A DNA stretch of 64,000 nucleotides from Morella rubra (GCA_003952965.2 CM025851.1:26301798-26365797); one strand, 5' to 3'; counted from the first letter of the stretch, positions 1 to 15,138 are shown. Numbers and translations are program-made. Notes: a model not told the origin generated them from the letters alone.

Positions 1-178
1 GTTCGCTGTCTTTTCTTGGGGAATGCCTCACATCAGAAAGGCTACTGGTGTTGTGATCCTACCATCAAACGCAGCTATGTAACTATGGATGTCACTTTCC
101 TCGAATCCGACACTTTTTACTCTCCTCCGCCTTGCAATTATTCTCTTCAGGGGAAGACTCGAGATGAAGAGCCGAATT
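1..178 (+). pseudogene. Ty1/copia integrase C-terminal fragment
   Basis: The first frame reads without a stop from base 1 to a TGA at 176-178. It gives a copia integrase tail: a 'CLFLGN...KGY' stretch, then 'YVTMDVTFLES', the usual end of the copia integrase before the reverse transcriptase. The 5' part lies outside the window. It is on the plus strand, while the adjoining copia reverse transcriptase/RNase H pieces are on the minus strand, so either two copia copies abut here or one element has been inverted internally. It is a non-functional retrotransposon remnant. Confidence 0.75.
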
Positions 179-179
179 G

Positions 180-632
180 ATTGAGACTAGATTAGGCGGA
201 TGTTCATGAAGAAGAGATTCATTTCAGACGCAGGGCCGAAACCAATCTCAGTTGGTAGTCTTTTGAGCCAAAGAAGTTCACAAAGTCCCTTAGCCATCCC
301 ACAAAACTCAGCCTCAGCGCTTGATAATGCCACTAATTATACTTCTTACTTCTCCTCGTAATGAGGTTCCTGCCTACAAACATGAAGTAGCCTGAAGTGG
401 ATTTTTTGTCCTTGACATTACCTGCCCAATCCACATCTGTGTAATCATCAAATTTTAGGTAATTATTCTTTGCAAACATGAGACCTTTTCTAGGAGATGA
501 TTTCAAGTATCGAAGTATTCGGACTACCGCATCCATATGATCCTTACAAGGATAGTGCATAAATTGGCTTACTATGCTCACAGCATATGCAATATCGGGG
601 CGGGTGTAAGAGAGGTAGATAAGTTTTCCCAT
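180..632 (-). pseudogene. Ty1/copia RT end and RNase H fragment
   Basis: The minus strand from 632 down encodes the copia signature 'GKLIYLSYTRPDIAYAVS', then 'ILRYLKSSP' and 'DVDWAG', followed after a frame break near 335 by the RNase H stretch 'SSAEAEFCGMAKGLCELLWL'. These are the 3' end of the copia reverse transcriptase and the RNase H domain. The preceding part of the same protein lies at 2413-3617, so the piece between (643-2412) is an insertion. Frameshifts and stops make it a relic. Confidence 0.85.
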
Positions 633-642
633 TAGTCATTAG

Positions 643-1517
643 TGTCGATTGGTTTGAACACCTTTTTCCCGTAAGGTGCTTCTCTATTTATAGATACATG
701 TATATAAGGATTGCTTGGTAACATAAAAATATATCTCCTGAAATATCTCCGTAATATCCGTCAAAAACATCTCCGTAACATCCCCCCTCAAATTGATGCT
801 GGAGAATCAAGAAACATCAATTTGTCAACAAGAACAAAACCCACGCCAAAAAATAATAGACAACAGAAAAATCAACAACAATATCCGTCTCCAAAAAAAT
901 AGGCCCAATAACACAACCCAGCCCAAATGCAAATTATGAGAACCAACCTCCCCAACACAACCTTGACAGCTACAAACTACCGAAACCTCACAAAACACTT
1001 CCTCAACCACACCGAGACAAAGGCCCACATGCTAAAAAGAATCATCCGATACACCAGCCACCAAAAGGAAGCACAAAAGTGCCGATATCTCCTCTGCCAC
1101 CACAGAAGTTGTCGACAACAACCCTAGAAGATGCTGACTACCAAAGAGGACCACCACCCAATATCACCGAAAGTGCCAACAGTCACCTCAACCACTGCCA
1201 GTGCCGACAACCACTAGTTACCACCACCTAGATGCACCGACAACCATCTCAGAGAGTCACCCATAAACTTGGAAGCCTAAAACTTCCACAGAAATTTCCC
1301 ACCTCTAGAGTTGCAATGAAAATGGCACACAATGATTAAAACCACAAAGAGACGAAAATCAGAATGGAATACCATGTCAATTGGTCTGAATACCTCTTCC
1401 CCATAGGGTGCTTCTCTATTTATAGATACATGTATAAAAAAATTGCTTGGTAAGGAATAATCTAAAAATAGATCTCCTAAAATATCTCAAAATATCTCCT
1501 AAAATGTCTTTGTAATA
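643..1517 (-). mobile_element. Small non-autonomous LTR element, minus copy
   Basis: On the minus strand a ~143-base LTR at 1375-1517 and a ~138-base LTR at 643-780 flank ~590 bases with no meaningful coding capacity. Each LTR carries a TATAAATA box and ends in ...ATTGACA or ...ATCGACA. The internal part starts with TGGTATTCC, like a plant initiator-Met tRNA primer-binding site, and ends with a purine-rich tract (AATTTGAGGGGGGA) directly before the LTR start TGTTACGG. This is the structure of a TRIM/SMART-type miniature LTR retrotransposon. Its mirror copy follows at ~1567-2412. The flanking bases do not give a clear 5-bp target duplication. Confidence 0.7.
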
Positions 1518-1566
1518 AATTTTTTGTTTAGGTTAAAAAATGATTATTGATGGAAAACCTTCTAAA

Positions 1567-2412
1567 AGTAATGGATATTTTAGGGAATTTATGGAGATAT
1601 TTTAGATATTTTGAGATATTTTAGGAGATCTATTTTTAGATTATTCCTTACCAAGTAATTTTTTATACATGTATCTATAAATAGAGAAGCACCCTATGGG
1701 GAAGAGGTATTCAGACCAATTGACATGGTATTCCATTCTGATTTCGTCTCTTTGTGTTTTAATCATTGTGTGCAATTTTCATTGCAACTCTAGAGGTGGG
1801 AAATTTCTGTGGAAGTTTCGGGCTTCCAAGTTTATGGGTGACTCTCAGTGACTGGTTGTCGGTGCATCTAGGTGGTGGTAACTAGTGGTTGTCGGCACTG
1901 GCAGTGGTGGAGGTGACTGTTGGCACTTTCGGTGACTGGGTGGTGGTCCTCTGTGGTAGTCGGCAACTTCTGTGGTGGCAGAGGAGATATCGGCACTTTT
2001 GTGCTTCCTTTTGGTGGCTGGTGTATCGGTGATTCTTTCTAGCATGTGGGTTTTGTCTCGGTGTGGTTAGGGAAGTGTTTTGTGAGGTTTCAATAGTTTG
2101 TAGCTGTCAAGGTTGTGTGGGGAGGTTGGTTCTCATAATTTGCATTTGGGCTGGGTTGTGTTATTGGGCCTATTTTTTTAGACGAGATTGTGTTGATTTT
2201 TTTGTTGTCTCTTAGGCCGACTGTGGCTATTATTTTTTGGCGTGGATTTTGTTCTTGGTTGACAAATTGATGCTTCTTGATCCTACCAGCATCAATTTGA
2301 AGGGGATGTTACGGAGATATTTTTAGATTATTCCTTACTAAGCAATCCTTGTATACATATATCTATAAATAAAATAGCACCCTACGGGGAAGAGGTATTC
2401 AGACCAATTGAC
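1567..2412 (+). mobile_element. Small non-autonomous LTR element, plus copy
   Basis: Same family as the element at 643-1517, in the opposite direction. The left LTR runs from ~1567 to 1725, the primer-binding-like TGGTATTCC starts at 1726, the polypurine tract TTGAAGGGGA ends at 2306, and the right LTR (TGTTACGG...) covers 2307-2412. The internal region has no retroviral protein. Its right end abuts copia reverse transcriptase codons (...ERYQR), which continue as 'MGKLIYLS' on the far side of the minus copy, showing that the pair together interrupts one copia gene. The left LTR start is approximate because it has diverged. Confidence 0.7.
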
Positions 2413-3617
2413 CTTTGGTACCTTTCTTTGTCCGTTGGTACTTGGTCTGAATACTCACCAAGCTTGTGATTTTGAACAATTGGAGTGTTTGCAGGTTTAC
2501 ACTCCAGCAATCCCACCTCTGATAGTAAGTCTAGTACATATTTTCGTTGGAAAAGAAATATCCCTTGTCTTGATCTTGCAACTTCAATTCCTAAAAAATA
2601 CTTCAGTCCTCTTAGATTCTTCATTTCGAATTCAGTTGCTAATTGTTTCTGAAGTCTAGATATCTATTCTACATCATCGCCTGTGATTATCATATCATTT
2701 ACATAGACAATCAAAGCAGTTACCTTGTCCAATCAATGCTTTAGGAACAGTGTATGATCTGAGTTACTTTGTTGGAAGTCGTATTTCTTCATTGCCAAGC
2801 TGAATCGTCCGAATCAGGCTCGAGGTGATTGTTTTAGTCCGTATAATGCTCATTGTAGTCTACACACCACCTTAGTTTCTGAAGATGCCGTATAGCTTGG
2901 AAGAACATCCATGTAGACCTCCTCTTTAAGATCATCATGGAGGAAGACGTTCTTTACATCAAATGGATGCAAAGGTCAATCAAGGTTTGCTACAGGAGAT
3001 AATAAAATACTAATAGTATTTAACTTGGCTACTAGTGAGAAAGTTTCTTGATAATCGACGCTGTAAGTTTGTGTATAGCCCTTTGCTACCAGTCTCGCTT
3101 TGTATCTTTCAATAGATCCATCTGCCTTGTGTTTGATGGAGAATACCTATTTACATCCCACGGTTTTTTTTCCTTCCAATAATGGTACTAAAGTCCATGT
3201 CTTATTCTTCATTAACACCTCCATTTCTTCCTTTATCGCCTGAGTCCACTTTGGATCTATTAAGGCTTCCTGAAAGCCGTTGGGAACATGGCACAAGGAT
3301 AGCTCGTGCGCAAATATCTTGAGAGGTTCAGATAGCTTCTTGGTGATAGTTGGCAATTGGGTACTTTGACCTTCGTTTCTCAATGTCTGGTGAATATCTG
3401 TTTGGTGGCTTGCCCCGATATGCCTGAAAGGTAAGTTGTATCCAATAACGGTATCCATATAATTAGATGGTATAATGGTAGGAGTGCTTACCTCAGGATT
3501 ACTCTCAAGAGATGCATCTGCGGGTACTGAGGAATAAGAGACTTCTATTTCAATTTCATATGTCAACGGCTCCACTCTTGGTACTTCTGAAGATGCATCT
3601 GCCAAATACGTATCCAT
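2413..3617 (-). pseudogene. Ty1/copia reverse transcriptase relic
   Basis: The minus strand from 3617 reads a spacer, then 'ALIDPKWTQAIKEEMEVL' and 'NKTWTLVPL' (start of the copia RT domain). After frame breaks come '[13 protein letters not shown]', 'ALYGLKQSPRA', 'LIVYVNDMIITGDDVE' and 'LKYFLGIEVARS'. The catalytic YVDD motif reads YVND, so the polymerase would be inactive even without the stops at several points (for example after GDDVE). It is continued by the fragment at 180-632 beyond the inserted pair of small LTR elements. Confidence 0.88.
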
Positions 3618-3767
3618 CCTGTTGGGTGAAATTAGATCCCTTCTTTTCCCCGCCCTCGTCAGGTGAAATTATATTTTACTCATAAATTATTATAAATTTT
3701 ACATTATAAATTATAAATTTTGATATACTAATTGTTCTATTACTTGGTATTTTTAGCATCATCAGTT

Positions 3768-4550
3768 GGCACTGTCTGTGAGAACTCTGGAAAAAAGTCT
3801 TCTCCAATCACCTCTTAATCACCTCATTGCTTTTTACTTACCCTTCCAAACGAACCCCCTAGTAGTTGTTGAGCCTACTACAAACGATGAACCCTTGCTG
3901 ACCACCGTCGTCAAGAACGTCGAAACACCATCCAACCACCCATCACCCCTGCAGTCTCACGCATCAACAGCCCCACACGAGCAATCCGCTAAGACGTATT
4001 CCGATCACCCTTCCCCATCGAGATTGGCTAGAACAGGAAGGTGGAAAGCAGCACTCCATGAATAGATGGGGGGGGCAAGCAAAATAGATCCGATTGCTTG
4101 AGAAAAAACTGGAAAAGGTAGAAAGTTCTAAGACTGACGGTTTGCCCCCACCTCACATATCGAGAGTTCTCCGTTCACGCTAAAGGTACTAATGTACCCA
4201 CTGCCTCCTCGATTTCGCCCCCATGTGGTCGACCTCTTCGATGGTACCAAATAACCATGCAACCACCTCGAGATTTTCCGCTTGCACATGCATGTGCAAT
4301 CATACGAAGACTCCATCCTTTGTCGAGCGTTCTCATTAACCCTCAAAGGGCCGGCACAGAGGTGGTTCTTTGGCCTACCCCCCCGGGTCTGTCAACGACT
4401 TCGATACCCTAAGCACTCTGTTCATGGGGCACTTTATCCCCAATCGATGTATCAAACGCCCGTCTTCTTACCTGTTCAGCATTACGCAAGCCCCCGAAGG
4501 AAAGCTTGCTCAACTACTTAGCATTGGCAAGTTAGTCCGAGCAGTTGATT
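3768..4550 (+). pseudogene. Ty3/gypsy gag remnant
   Basis: The plus strand carries a degraded plant gypsy gag. After a proline-rich leader come 'PPRFRPHVVDLFDGTK', 'NHLEIFRLHMHVQSYEDS', 'LCRAFSLTLKGPAQRWFFGL' and, after a +1 frame change near 4390, 'LSTLFMGHFIPN' and 'KRPSSYLFSITQAPEGKL'. This is the typical gag core order (FDG..DP..HL, CRAFP.TLKGPA..W, F...F). In-frame stops at several places and the frame change mark it as dead. It breaks off into the minisatellite at ~4520-4553. Confidence 0.8.
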
Positions 4551-4552
4551 GA

Positions 4553-6430
4553 ACTCCTCCAGTGCTAATGCACCATCAAGTACCCTTGTGTCAGACAAGA
4601 TCCGAGCAGCTAGTCTAACTCGCCAGTGCTAAGGCATTATCGAATCGAGTACCCCTGCATCGGACAAGGTCTGAGCAGCTGGTTTGACTCGCCAGTGCTA
4701 AGGCACCATCAAGGTGGCGTTTGTTTACCAAAATTTTGAGGAATATTCCCAAAATTTTGAGAACATTTTGAATATTAAAATTTATTGGGGTTTGTGAAAA
4801 GTATGGAGTATGTGTAGACGTTGAAAATTTTTGAGTGTTTATTTTACTCGAAATTTTCATACCCCGAAATATTGGGTGAATGAACGCCACCCAAATCGAG
4901 TACCCCGGCATCAAAAAACGTCTGAACAGTTGGTCGAACTCCTCCAGTGTTAGGCACCACTGAGCAGCTGGTCTAACTCACTAGTGCTAGGCACCACCAT
5001 CGAGTACCCCTTCGTCAAACAAGGTCCAAGCAGTTGGTCGAACTCTTCCAGTGCTAAGGCACCACCGAGTGCCCCAGCGTTGAACAAGGTTCAAGCAGTA
5101 GGTCGAACTCCTCCGTTGCTAAGGCACCATCAAGTACCTTCTGCGCCAGACAAGATTCGAGCAGCTAGTCTAACTCGCTAGTGCTAAGGCACCACCATCG
5201 AGTACTCATGCATCGGATAAGGTATGAGCAATTGGTTCCTCCAGTGTTAAGGCACCACCGAGTATCCCTGTGTTGGATCCGAACAGACTCCTCTAGTGCT
5301 AAGGCACCACCTATCCTTGAGGAGTCCGAGCAGCTAGTCTAACTAGTCAGTGTAGGCACTTGAGTACCCCTACGTCGGAGGTCCAAGTAGCTAGTCTAAC
5401 TCACCGATGCTATCACTACCATCGAGTACCCTTAAGTTAGACATTGTCAGAGCAACTGGTCTAACTCGCTAGTGCTAAGGCAACCACCATTGGGTACCCC
5501 TGCGTCGGACACGGTTCGAGCAGTTGATTGAACTCCTTCAGTGCTAAGGCACCATCGAGTACCATTGCGTCGGACAATATCCGAACAGCTGGTCTAACTC
5601 GCCAGTGCTAAGGCACCATCGAATCGAGTACCCCTACGTCGGACAAGGTCTGAACAGTTGATCGAACTCATCAAGTGCTAAGGCACCATCGAGTACTCCT
5701 ACGTCGGACAAGATCCGAGCAGCTGGACTAACTCGCTAGTGCTAAGGCACAATTGAATCAAGTACCCCTGCATTGGAAAAGGTCCGAGCAATTGGACTAA
5801 CTCGCTAGTGCTAAGCCACCACCATCGAGTACCACTGCGTCGGATAAGGACCGAGCAATTGGTTGAACTCTTCCAGTGCTAAGGCACCACCGAGTACCCT
5901 TGCATTGGACAAGGTCCGAGTAGTAGGTCGAACTCCTCTGGTGCTATGGCACCATTGAGTACCCCTGCATGGGACAAGATTCAAGTAGCTCATCTAACTT
6001 GCCAGCACTAAGACACCACCATCAATTACCCCTACGTCGGACAAGGTCCGAGCAATTGGTCAAACTCCTCCAGTGCTAAAGCACCACCAAGTACCCCTGC
6101 GTCGGACAAGGATCGAGCAGTTTGTCTAACTCGCCAGTGCTAAGGCACCACCATCGAGTACTCCTGCGTCGGACAAGGTCCGAGCACTAGTAACCCTACC
6201 TCGGACAAGGTCCAAGCAGTTGGTCGAAGTCTTCTAGTGCTAAGGCACCACCGAGTACCCCTACATCGAACAAGGTTCGAGCAACTAGTCTAATTCGCCA
6301 GTGCTAAGGCACCACCATCGAGTGCCCCTACGTCGGACAAGGTCCGAGCAATAATACCCCTGCGTCGAACAAGGTCTAAGCAGTTGGTCGAAGTCTTCTA
6401 GTGCTAAGGCACTACCAAGTACCTTTGCGT
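4553..6430 (+). repeat. ~67-bp degenerate minisatellite, about 25 or more units
   Basis: Units share the order GAGCAGCTGGTCTAACTCG, CCAGTGCTAAGGCACCACC, ATCGAGTACCCCTGCGTCGG, ACAAGGTCC with a period of about 67 bases. Two unit flavours alternate irregularly: one with 'AACTCGCCAGTGCTAAGG', the other with 'GAACTCCTCCAGTGCTAAGG'. Several units are shortened. A 179-base MITE interrupts the array at 4713-4891. The array lies between the gag remnant and the right LTR of a gypsy relic, so it probably expanded from the non-coding part of that element. Confidence 0.9.
4713..4891. mobile_element. Tourist-like MITE inside the minisatellite
   Basis: A 179-base AT-rich block starts GGTGGCGTTTGTTTACC and ends GAACGCCACC, the inverted complement of its start, and is flanked on both sides by CAA. 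Removing it restores an uninterrupted repeat unit. The GG(T/G)GGCGTTTGTTT terminus and a 3-bp target duplication fit PIF/Harbinger (Tourist) MITEs. A related copy lies at about 11749-11938. Confidence 0.8.
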
Positions 6431-6890
6431 CGAAGAAATTGGCGAAATAATATATGGTCGACCTAATACTATAAAGAGTTTGGGGCCTTGTGACCTTTAT
6501 AACCACCTCGACAGCCCACTAAGGAGATAAAACCCCTTTGGGGTTCCTCTGGGGTCTCACTTCTCCAACATATTCAAAAAAGATCTAGTCTTTAACTTAT
6601 CATGGGTTGAATACATATAAGATATCCCATTTATCTGATAAGGAAACCAACTCTCATATTCCTAATAGGACTAAGAGTCCTAACTGCCTGAATAGTTCAT
6701 TCCTAGTAAGATTGCACCTCTCCGGGCCTATAAAAGAAAGGGTACACCCCAATAATTGATGATTCAGATTACTAACTCTCATATCATTATTTTATGGAAA
6801 AAATGGTACACCCAATTCTCTTTTATAGATTCAAACATTGGATTCGGGCTCGCTGATCTTTCTATGACTTGGTGATTTTTGGCATCATCA
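6431..6890 (+). mobile_element. Putative right LTR of the deleted gypsy element
   Basis: This non-coding stretch after the minisatellite ends with TATGACTTGGTGATTTTTGG CATCATCA, which matches the LTR end before the gag remnant (TATTACTTGGTATTTTTAGC ATCATCA). The 5' limit of the LTR is not visible to me. Short motifs such as TATAAAAGAAAGG at ~6729 could be promoter elements of the LTR. Confidence 0.5.
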
Positions 6891-11572
<4,682 letters not shown>

Positions 11573-11748
11573 AATTCTGCAACGGATCTTTTTTTTCTCT
11601 CTGTCTCTGCGCTCTTTGGAACGGACTTGAACAAAGGCCGTATTTAAGGAACAATGTGGTACTTTCTCTGCGTTTTTGACATCTTTGTTTCCCCCTAATC
11701 CTTAGGCGCGTCTGCTTGTTTTAGCATGAAAATATTCCGATTTTTTTT
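11573..11748 (-). promoter_or_regulatory. TGS1 upstream region and 5' leader
   Basis: This is the sequence before the chosen TGS1 start. A second reading frame begins at 11634 (MFKSVP...), but only the frame starting at 11572 (or its internal ATG at 11563) carries through to exon 2. No clear TATA box was seen. The limit on the distal side is the MITE at ~11749. Confidence 0.4.
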
Positions 11749-11938
11749 GGGCGTTTGTTTGCCCAATTTTTTGAGAACCTAAAATTTTTACCACACCAAA
11801 TACATTTCATAAATTCAATAAATTTCACACTTTTACACATATATTTCACACTTTTCACAAACCCCAATAAACTTCAACATTCAAAAGATTCTCAAAATTT
11901 TGGAATATTCTCCAAAATTTCGGTAAACAAACACCCCA
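11749..11938. mobile_element. Tourist-like MITE
   Basis: About 190 AT-rich bases start GGGCGTTTGTTTGCCCAATT and end CGGTAAACAAACACCCC, which is the inverted complement in the outer ~15 bases. The ends resemble those of the MITE at 4713-4891 (GTTTGTTTACC, AAAATTTTGAGG/GAATATTC), so the two are one family. Confidence 0.7.
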
Positions 11939-12842
11939 AATAATTTTACATCTTTTGATTTTTAAGTAGGGTTCACAAAAAATTACTTTGTCAAGCTCAA
12001 AATAACATACGTCTCTATAGAATAATAAGTTATTTTCAGACTCCTCACATAATAATTTACTTTGAATAAAATTATGAGAAAATAACATAGATTTCAATTA
12101 TCAGCCAAATATTAAAAAAAATTAATAATTTTTCAGAAAAAATATTTACAACCGAAAATACCCTTTTATTTTCCTCTAGGTTTGATGGCTAAAAAAAATT
12201 TAGTAGAGTATTTTTTATTAAAATTAGTGTAAATTTTATTAGAATTTATAAAAAAAATAATGTTAAAGTTTATAAAAATTTTGTTTGAGTTTGTGAAAAA
12301 AGTGTTGAAGAATGTTAAAAAATAATTTTACAAATATTTTAAATTTTTTTTAAGTGCATCCAAACATAAGCTAAATTTTAAGTGAAAACAAATACAGCCT
12401 CGTAATCTACCCACCCGCTCCCAATGACAGACAAAAAATCAGTGCACCGCACTCCACTATCATAACACCTTATAGTTAAACCAATACTGGTTTGGTAAGT
12501 TTATTGGCCCATAGTGTTTGTGTGCTAAAATTTTGGAAATGTTAAAATTTTGAGGTATGAGAGTTGGTGAAAAAGTGAAGAGATAGATTATTTAAATGAT
12601 TTTTTTATATTTATTACAGTGGAAAATGATGATTTGATAAGGAGAGAGATTATTTTATAGTTATTTTATTGTGTAATAATAGTACATGTAAATCCATCGA
12701 TAATTATATTCAAATTAGCATTTGTTTAATATTATTGTTAATTTTCTTCACCTCTTCTCACCTGACGAAGCAGGTCACCTGGTTTGATAATTTTGTTACT
12801 TTCATTCCCTATTTTAGTGAATCTTAAAACAAATTTAATATA
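11939..12842. mobile_element. AT-rich intergenic sequence with a MITE (about 12518-12690)
   Basis: Mostly featureless AT-rich DNA. From ~12518 it contains GTGTTTGTGTGCTAAAATTTTG, then GGTGAAAAAGTGAAGAGATAG, ATATTTATTACAGTGGAAAA and GATTTGATAAGGAGAGAG. The same ordered motifs recur at 34955-35151 and 37327-37500, defining a dispersed MITE family. The exact borders here are eroded. Confidence 0.55.
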
Positions 12843-14016
12843 AGGGATAAATATAGTTTTCACCCATAAACCATAATAGGTTTGATACATTGTCCCTTTC
12901 AACTATGAATCTTAAGCATTTTACATTATTTGTAAAAAAATTTAGACTAAAATGATAGTAATGTTCTTACCTACTTTGTCAAAGTGGACTGATGTCAATT
13001 CATTAAGTTATTGGAGGGTATTATTGTTCAAATGGAAGGTGTTCATTAAGTTATTAGAAGGTATTATTGTCAGGTAAAAGGTGTAAATTGTCTAATATTA
13101 GTAGTTGGATAGTGTAATGTGTTAAAATAGGTAGTTTAGGGTGCAAAGTGTCTAAGACAACTCTAAGTAATTGTGACCTTAGGCGAGACCCCAAAGTGAG
13201 ACCTTTTTTAACAAGTTATAAAATATTATATTTGAAAATAAATATTTAATAAATTTTAATTAAAAATATTCTTAAATGTAAAATTAATTATCAAAGTTTT
13301 ATATTGAAGATTTATTGATATATCATTTTCAATTAATAATAGTAAATCTCTTAGGGTGAAAATCGGCCGAAGGCATCGAGAGTCGGCTTCAGCCGGCCTT
13401 TGAGAGTCTCAGCTCGGTGGTCGATTTTTGATTTCAAGAAACCAACCTCCTTAGTTTGGTTGTCGGCGAGGGGAGTTTATTAGGTAAAGTCAAATGATTT
13501 TTTAGTTTGTTAAGTGCATGTTAGGTAAATAAATAAATAAATAGTGTAGAAGGTAAGTTTAAACTCCAACAATTAAGTGGTTGCTAATAACTTTTAGTTA
13601 GGAAGAGTTAATGGGGCCTTTCGTTTGGATCAATTAATAGCTAATGACTTTAATTAATAAGACTTTATGGGGGTAATCAATTGAAACTGTCACTTAAAAG
13701 TAAGGTGCAAATGGTTCCTTAAATCAAGACGATTTATTTTGGAATAAAAAATTAATTAAAACTCTACACAAATCATTAAAGGTAGCTTTTAAGTTAATTT
13801 TTGAGTATTTGAATAATATTAGATATTATTTTAATGGGACCTATTAAAGAAAATCTGAAAATTGGAGGCTTTAGGCTTCCTATGCTTGGAGTCAGTCCTA
13901 AAAGTGTCTAATATTAGTAATTAGAAGGTACAATGTGTCAAAACTGATATTTTAGGGTGTAATGTGTCAAACCCCTTTATAGTTGATGAGTGAAAATTAT
14001 ATTTATTCCTTAATAT
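12843..14016. mobile_element. Inverted-repeat MITE (family B), split by an insertion
   Basis: The block 12843-13158 begins AAATATAGTTTTCACCCATA and carries the ordered motifs TACATTG(T)CCC, AAAATGATAGTAATG, GTGTAATGTGTTAAAAT and GGTGCAAAGTGTCTA. It resumes at about 13899 with AAAGTGTCTAATATTAG and ends TGAGTGAAAATTATATTTAT at 14016. The same element is seen whole at 36858-37259 and 38142-38541. Its two ends are inverted copies of each other (...CACCCATAAACCA / GTTGATGAGTGAAAA). Confidence 0.75.
13159..13898. mobile_element. ~740-bp insertion in family-B MITE, flanked by AAAGTGTCTA
   Basis: The insertion is flanked on both sides by the 10 bases AAAGTGTCTA, which occur once in the intact family-B MITEs. 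This fits a 9-10 bp target duplication of the Mutator type. Its ends are weakly inverted (GACAACTCTAAGTAATTG against GGACTGACTCCAAGCATAGG). It has no coding sequence I could recognise. Confidence 0.55.
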
Positions 14017-14143
14017 AATTTTCCAAATGAGAAGTGCTAATACATTGAAGTTGAGAAATCCCTAAACTCGTTGTCATAAAATGCTTTAGTTAAATGACGC
14101 AGTTTTAGTTGAGATTTTAACCCTTTTAATCAACATGTTATTA

Positions 14144-14152
14144 TAATTTTAA
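14144..14152. repeat. Left 9-bp target duplication of the 3.3-kb MULE
   Basis: TAATTTTAA directly precedes the element and is repeated exactly at 17455-17463. Confidence 0.9.
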
Positions 14153-14535
14153 GACTTCAATGTTAATACGGTCACTGTGGTTTACCATTTTCCCAAAAAA
14201 GACCCTATACTTCAATTTGGATGATTTTGGTCCATGTTTTTTATACATCTTCCCAAAAAAGTTCCTCCGTTAGTGTGGCCCCACCAATTTAACGTTTTCT
14301 GTCGACGTATCTAACGGAGGTCCACATACACCCAATCACGAGCTGACACGTGGACACGCAATATCTCTCTCCTAACAAGCACCATGTCAACTACCATGTA
14401 TAGGGTCCACGTCGACATAATTGATACGCTGCGTTTTGGCCTCTTGAATTCATCTTCTTCGGCTGAACAAATAAACCCCCCTGACCCTCTCTGCAACCCT
14501 AACAACGAAATCAAATATCTGAAATCATCCAAGGC

Positions 14536-15138
14536 ATGGCGTCTTCAATTTCTACGGCATCCTCTTAGGGGAACGATGACAGCGAGATCTTTACAGTTTC
14601 GATGTGTAAATGTGGTCTACGAGCAAAGTCGAAAGGAGCACGATTGCCGCTAATCCAGGCCTTCGCTTCTATGGCTGCGTCCTTTATGGAAAACAAGTGG
14701 TTTCTTGCACATTTGTTTGAATGGAATGTTTAAAGGTTATTTTTCGCATTGATAGTGTACATTTTTGGGAAAATGCTATTATGGATGTATTTTTGGTATG
14801 TTGTCGTTAGTTTGGTATGCAAGAAATGGTGAGAGCTTGTATAACATTGCAATTTTTTTTATTTTTTATTTTTTGCAGGATCATGTGCCATTTTATTTCT
14901 TTAAATTGATAAGTCCACAAGTTGACGCATGAAATGATGAGCTATTGGCTGATCTTGTTGGTAAGCTTAAAATGATGGATGAACAACGATGCATGATGAA
15001 TGAAAAACTTCGATCGATGGATGAAAAACTTTGAATGATGGATGAAAAAATTCTAAGGCAACAAACACAGGAGTGGCAATTAAAGGCACTGCTAGTTGGT
15101 TCTTGGGCTATGTTCTTGTGCTATTTGCTAATGTAATG
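14536..15138 (+). pseudogene. GRF-type zinc-finger gene, broken, inside the MULE
   Basis: From ATG 14536 the frame reads MASSISTASS then a stop; in shifted frames it continues 'MCKCGLRAKS', 'NPGLRFYGCVLYGKQVVSCT' and, after a probable intron ending TTTTGCAG at 14878, 'CHFISL..' and a helical repeat of the type KMMDEQR/KLRSMDEKL, finishing with a hydrophobic segment (ALLVGSWAMFLCYLLM). CxCG...GRRFYGC..Y, coiled coil, then a membrane anchor is the layout of plant GRF-domain proteins that often travel with MULEs. Several stops and frameshifts make it a pseudogene. Confidence 0.7.

Larger units (their letters stand above)
3663..6890 (+). mobile_element. Deleted Ty3/gypsy element with internal minisatellite
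   Basis: An LTR end (TTTTTAGCATCATCA) finishes at ~3767 and is followed by GTTGGCACTGTCTGTGAG, close to the plant gypsy start TTGGCGCCGTCTGTGGG. A matching LTR end (TTTTTGGCATCATCA) finishes at ~6890, giving the same polarity. Between them are a gag remnant (3768-4550), a tandem-repeat array (4553-6430) and ~450 bases of putative right LTR. No protease, polymerase or integrase remains, so gag-pol has been deleted. Tandem arrays in the non-coding part of the element are known from the Tat/Ogre gypsy branch; assignment to that branch is inference. Confidence 0.65.

Noticed and set aside
711..1127. Plus-strand short frames in the TRIM-like element
   Set aside because: The internal region is non-coding; the same frames appear with changes in the inverted copy and match nothing.
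4553..6430. CRISPR-like array
   Set aside because: The repeats are whole-unit degenerate tandem copies without conserved repeat/variable spacer structure, in a plant gypsy element.
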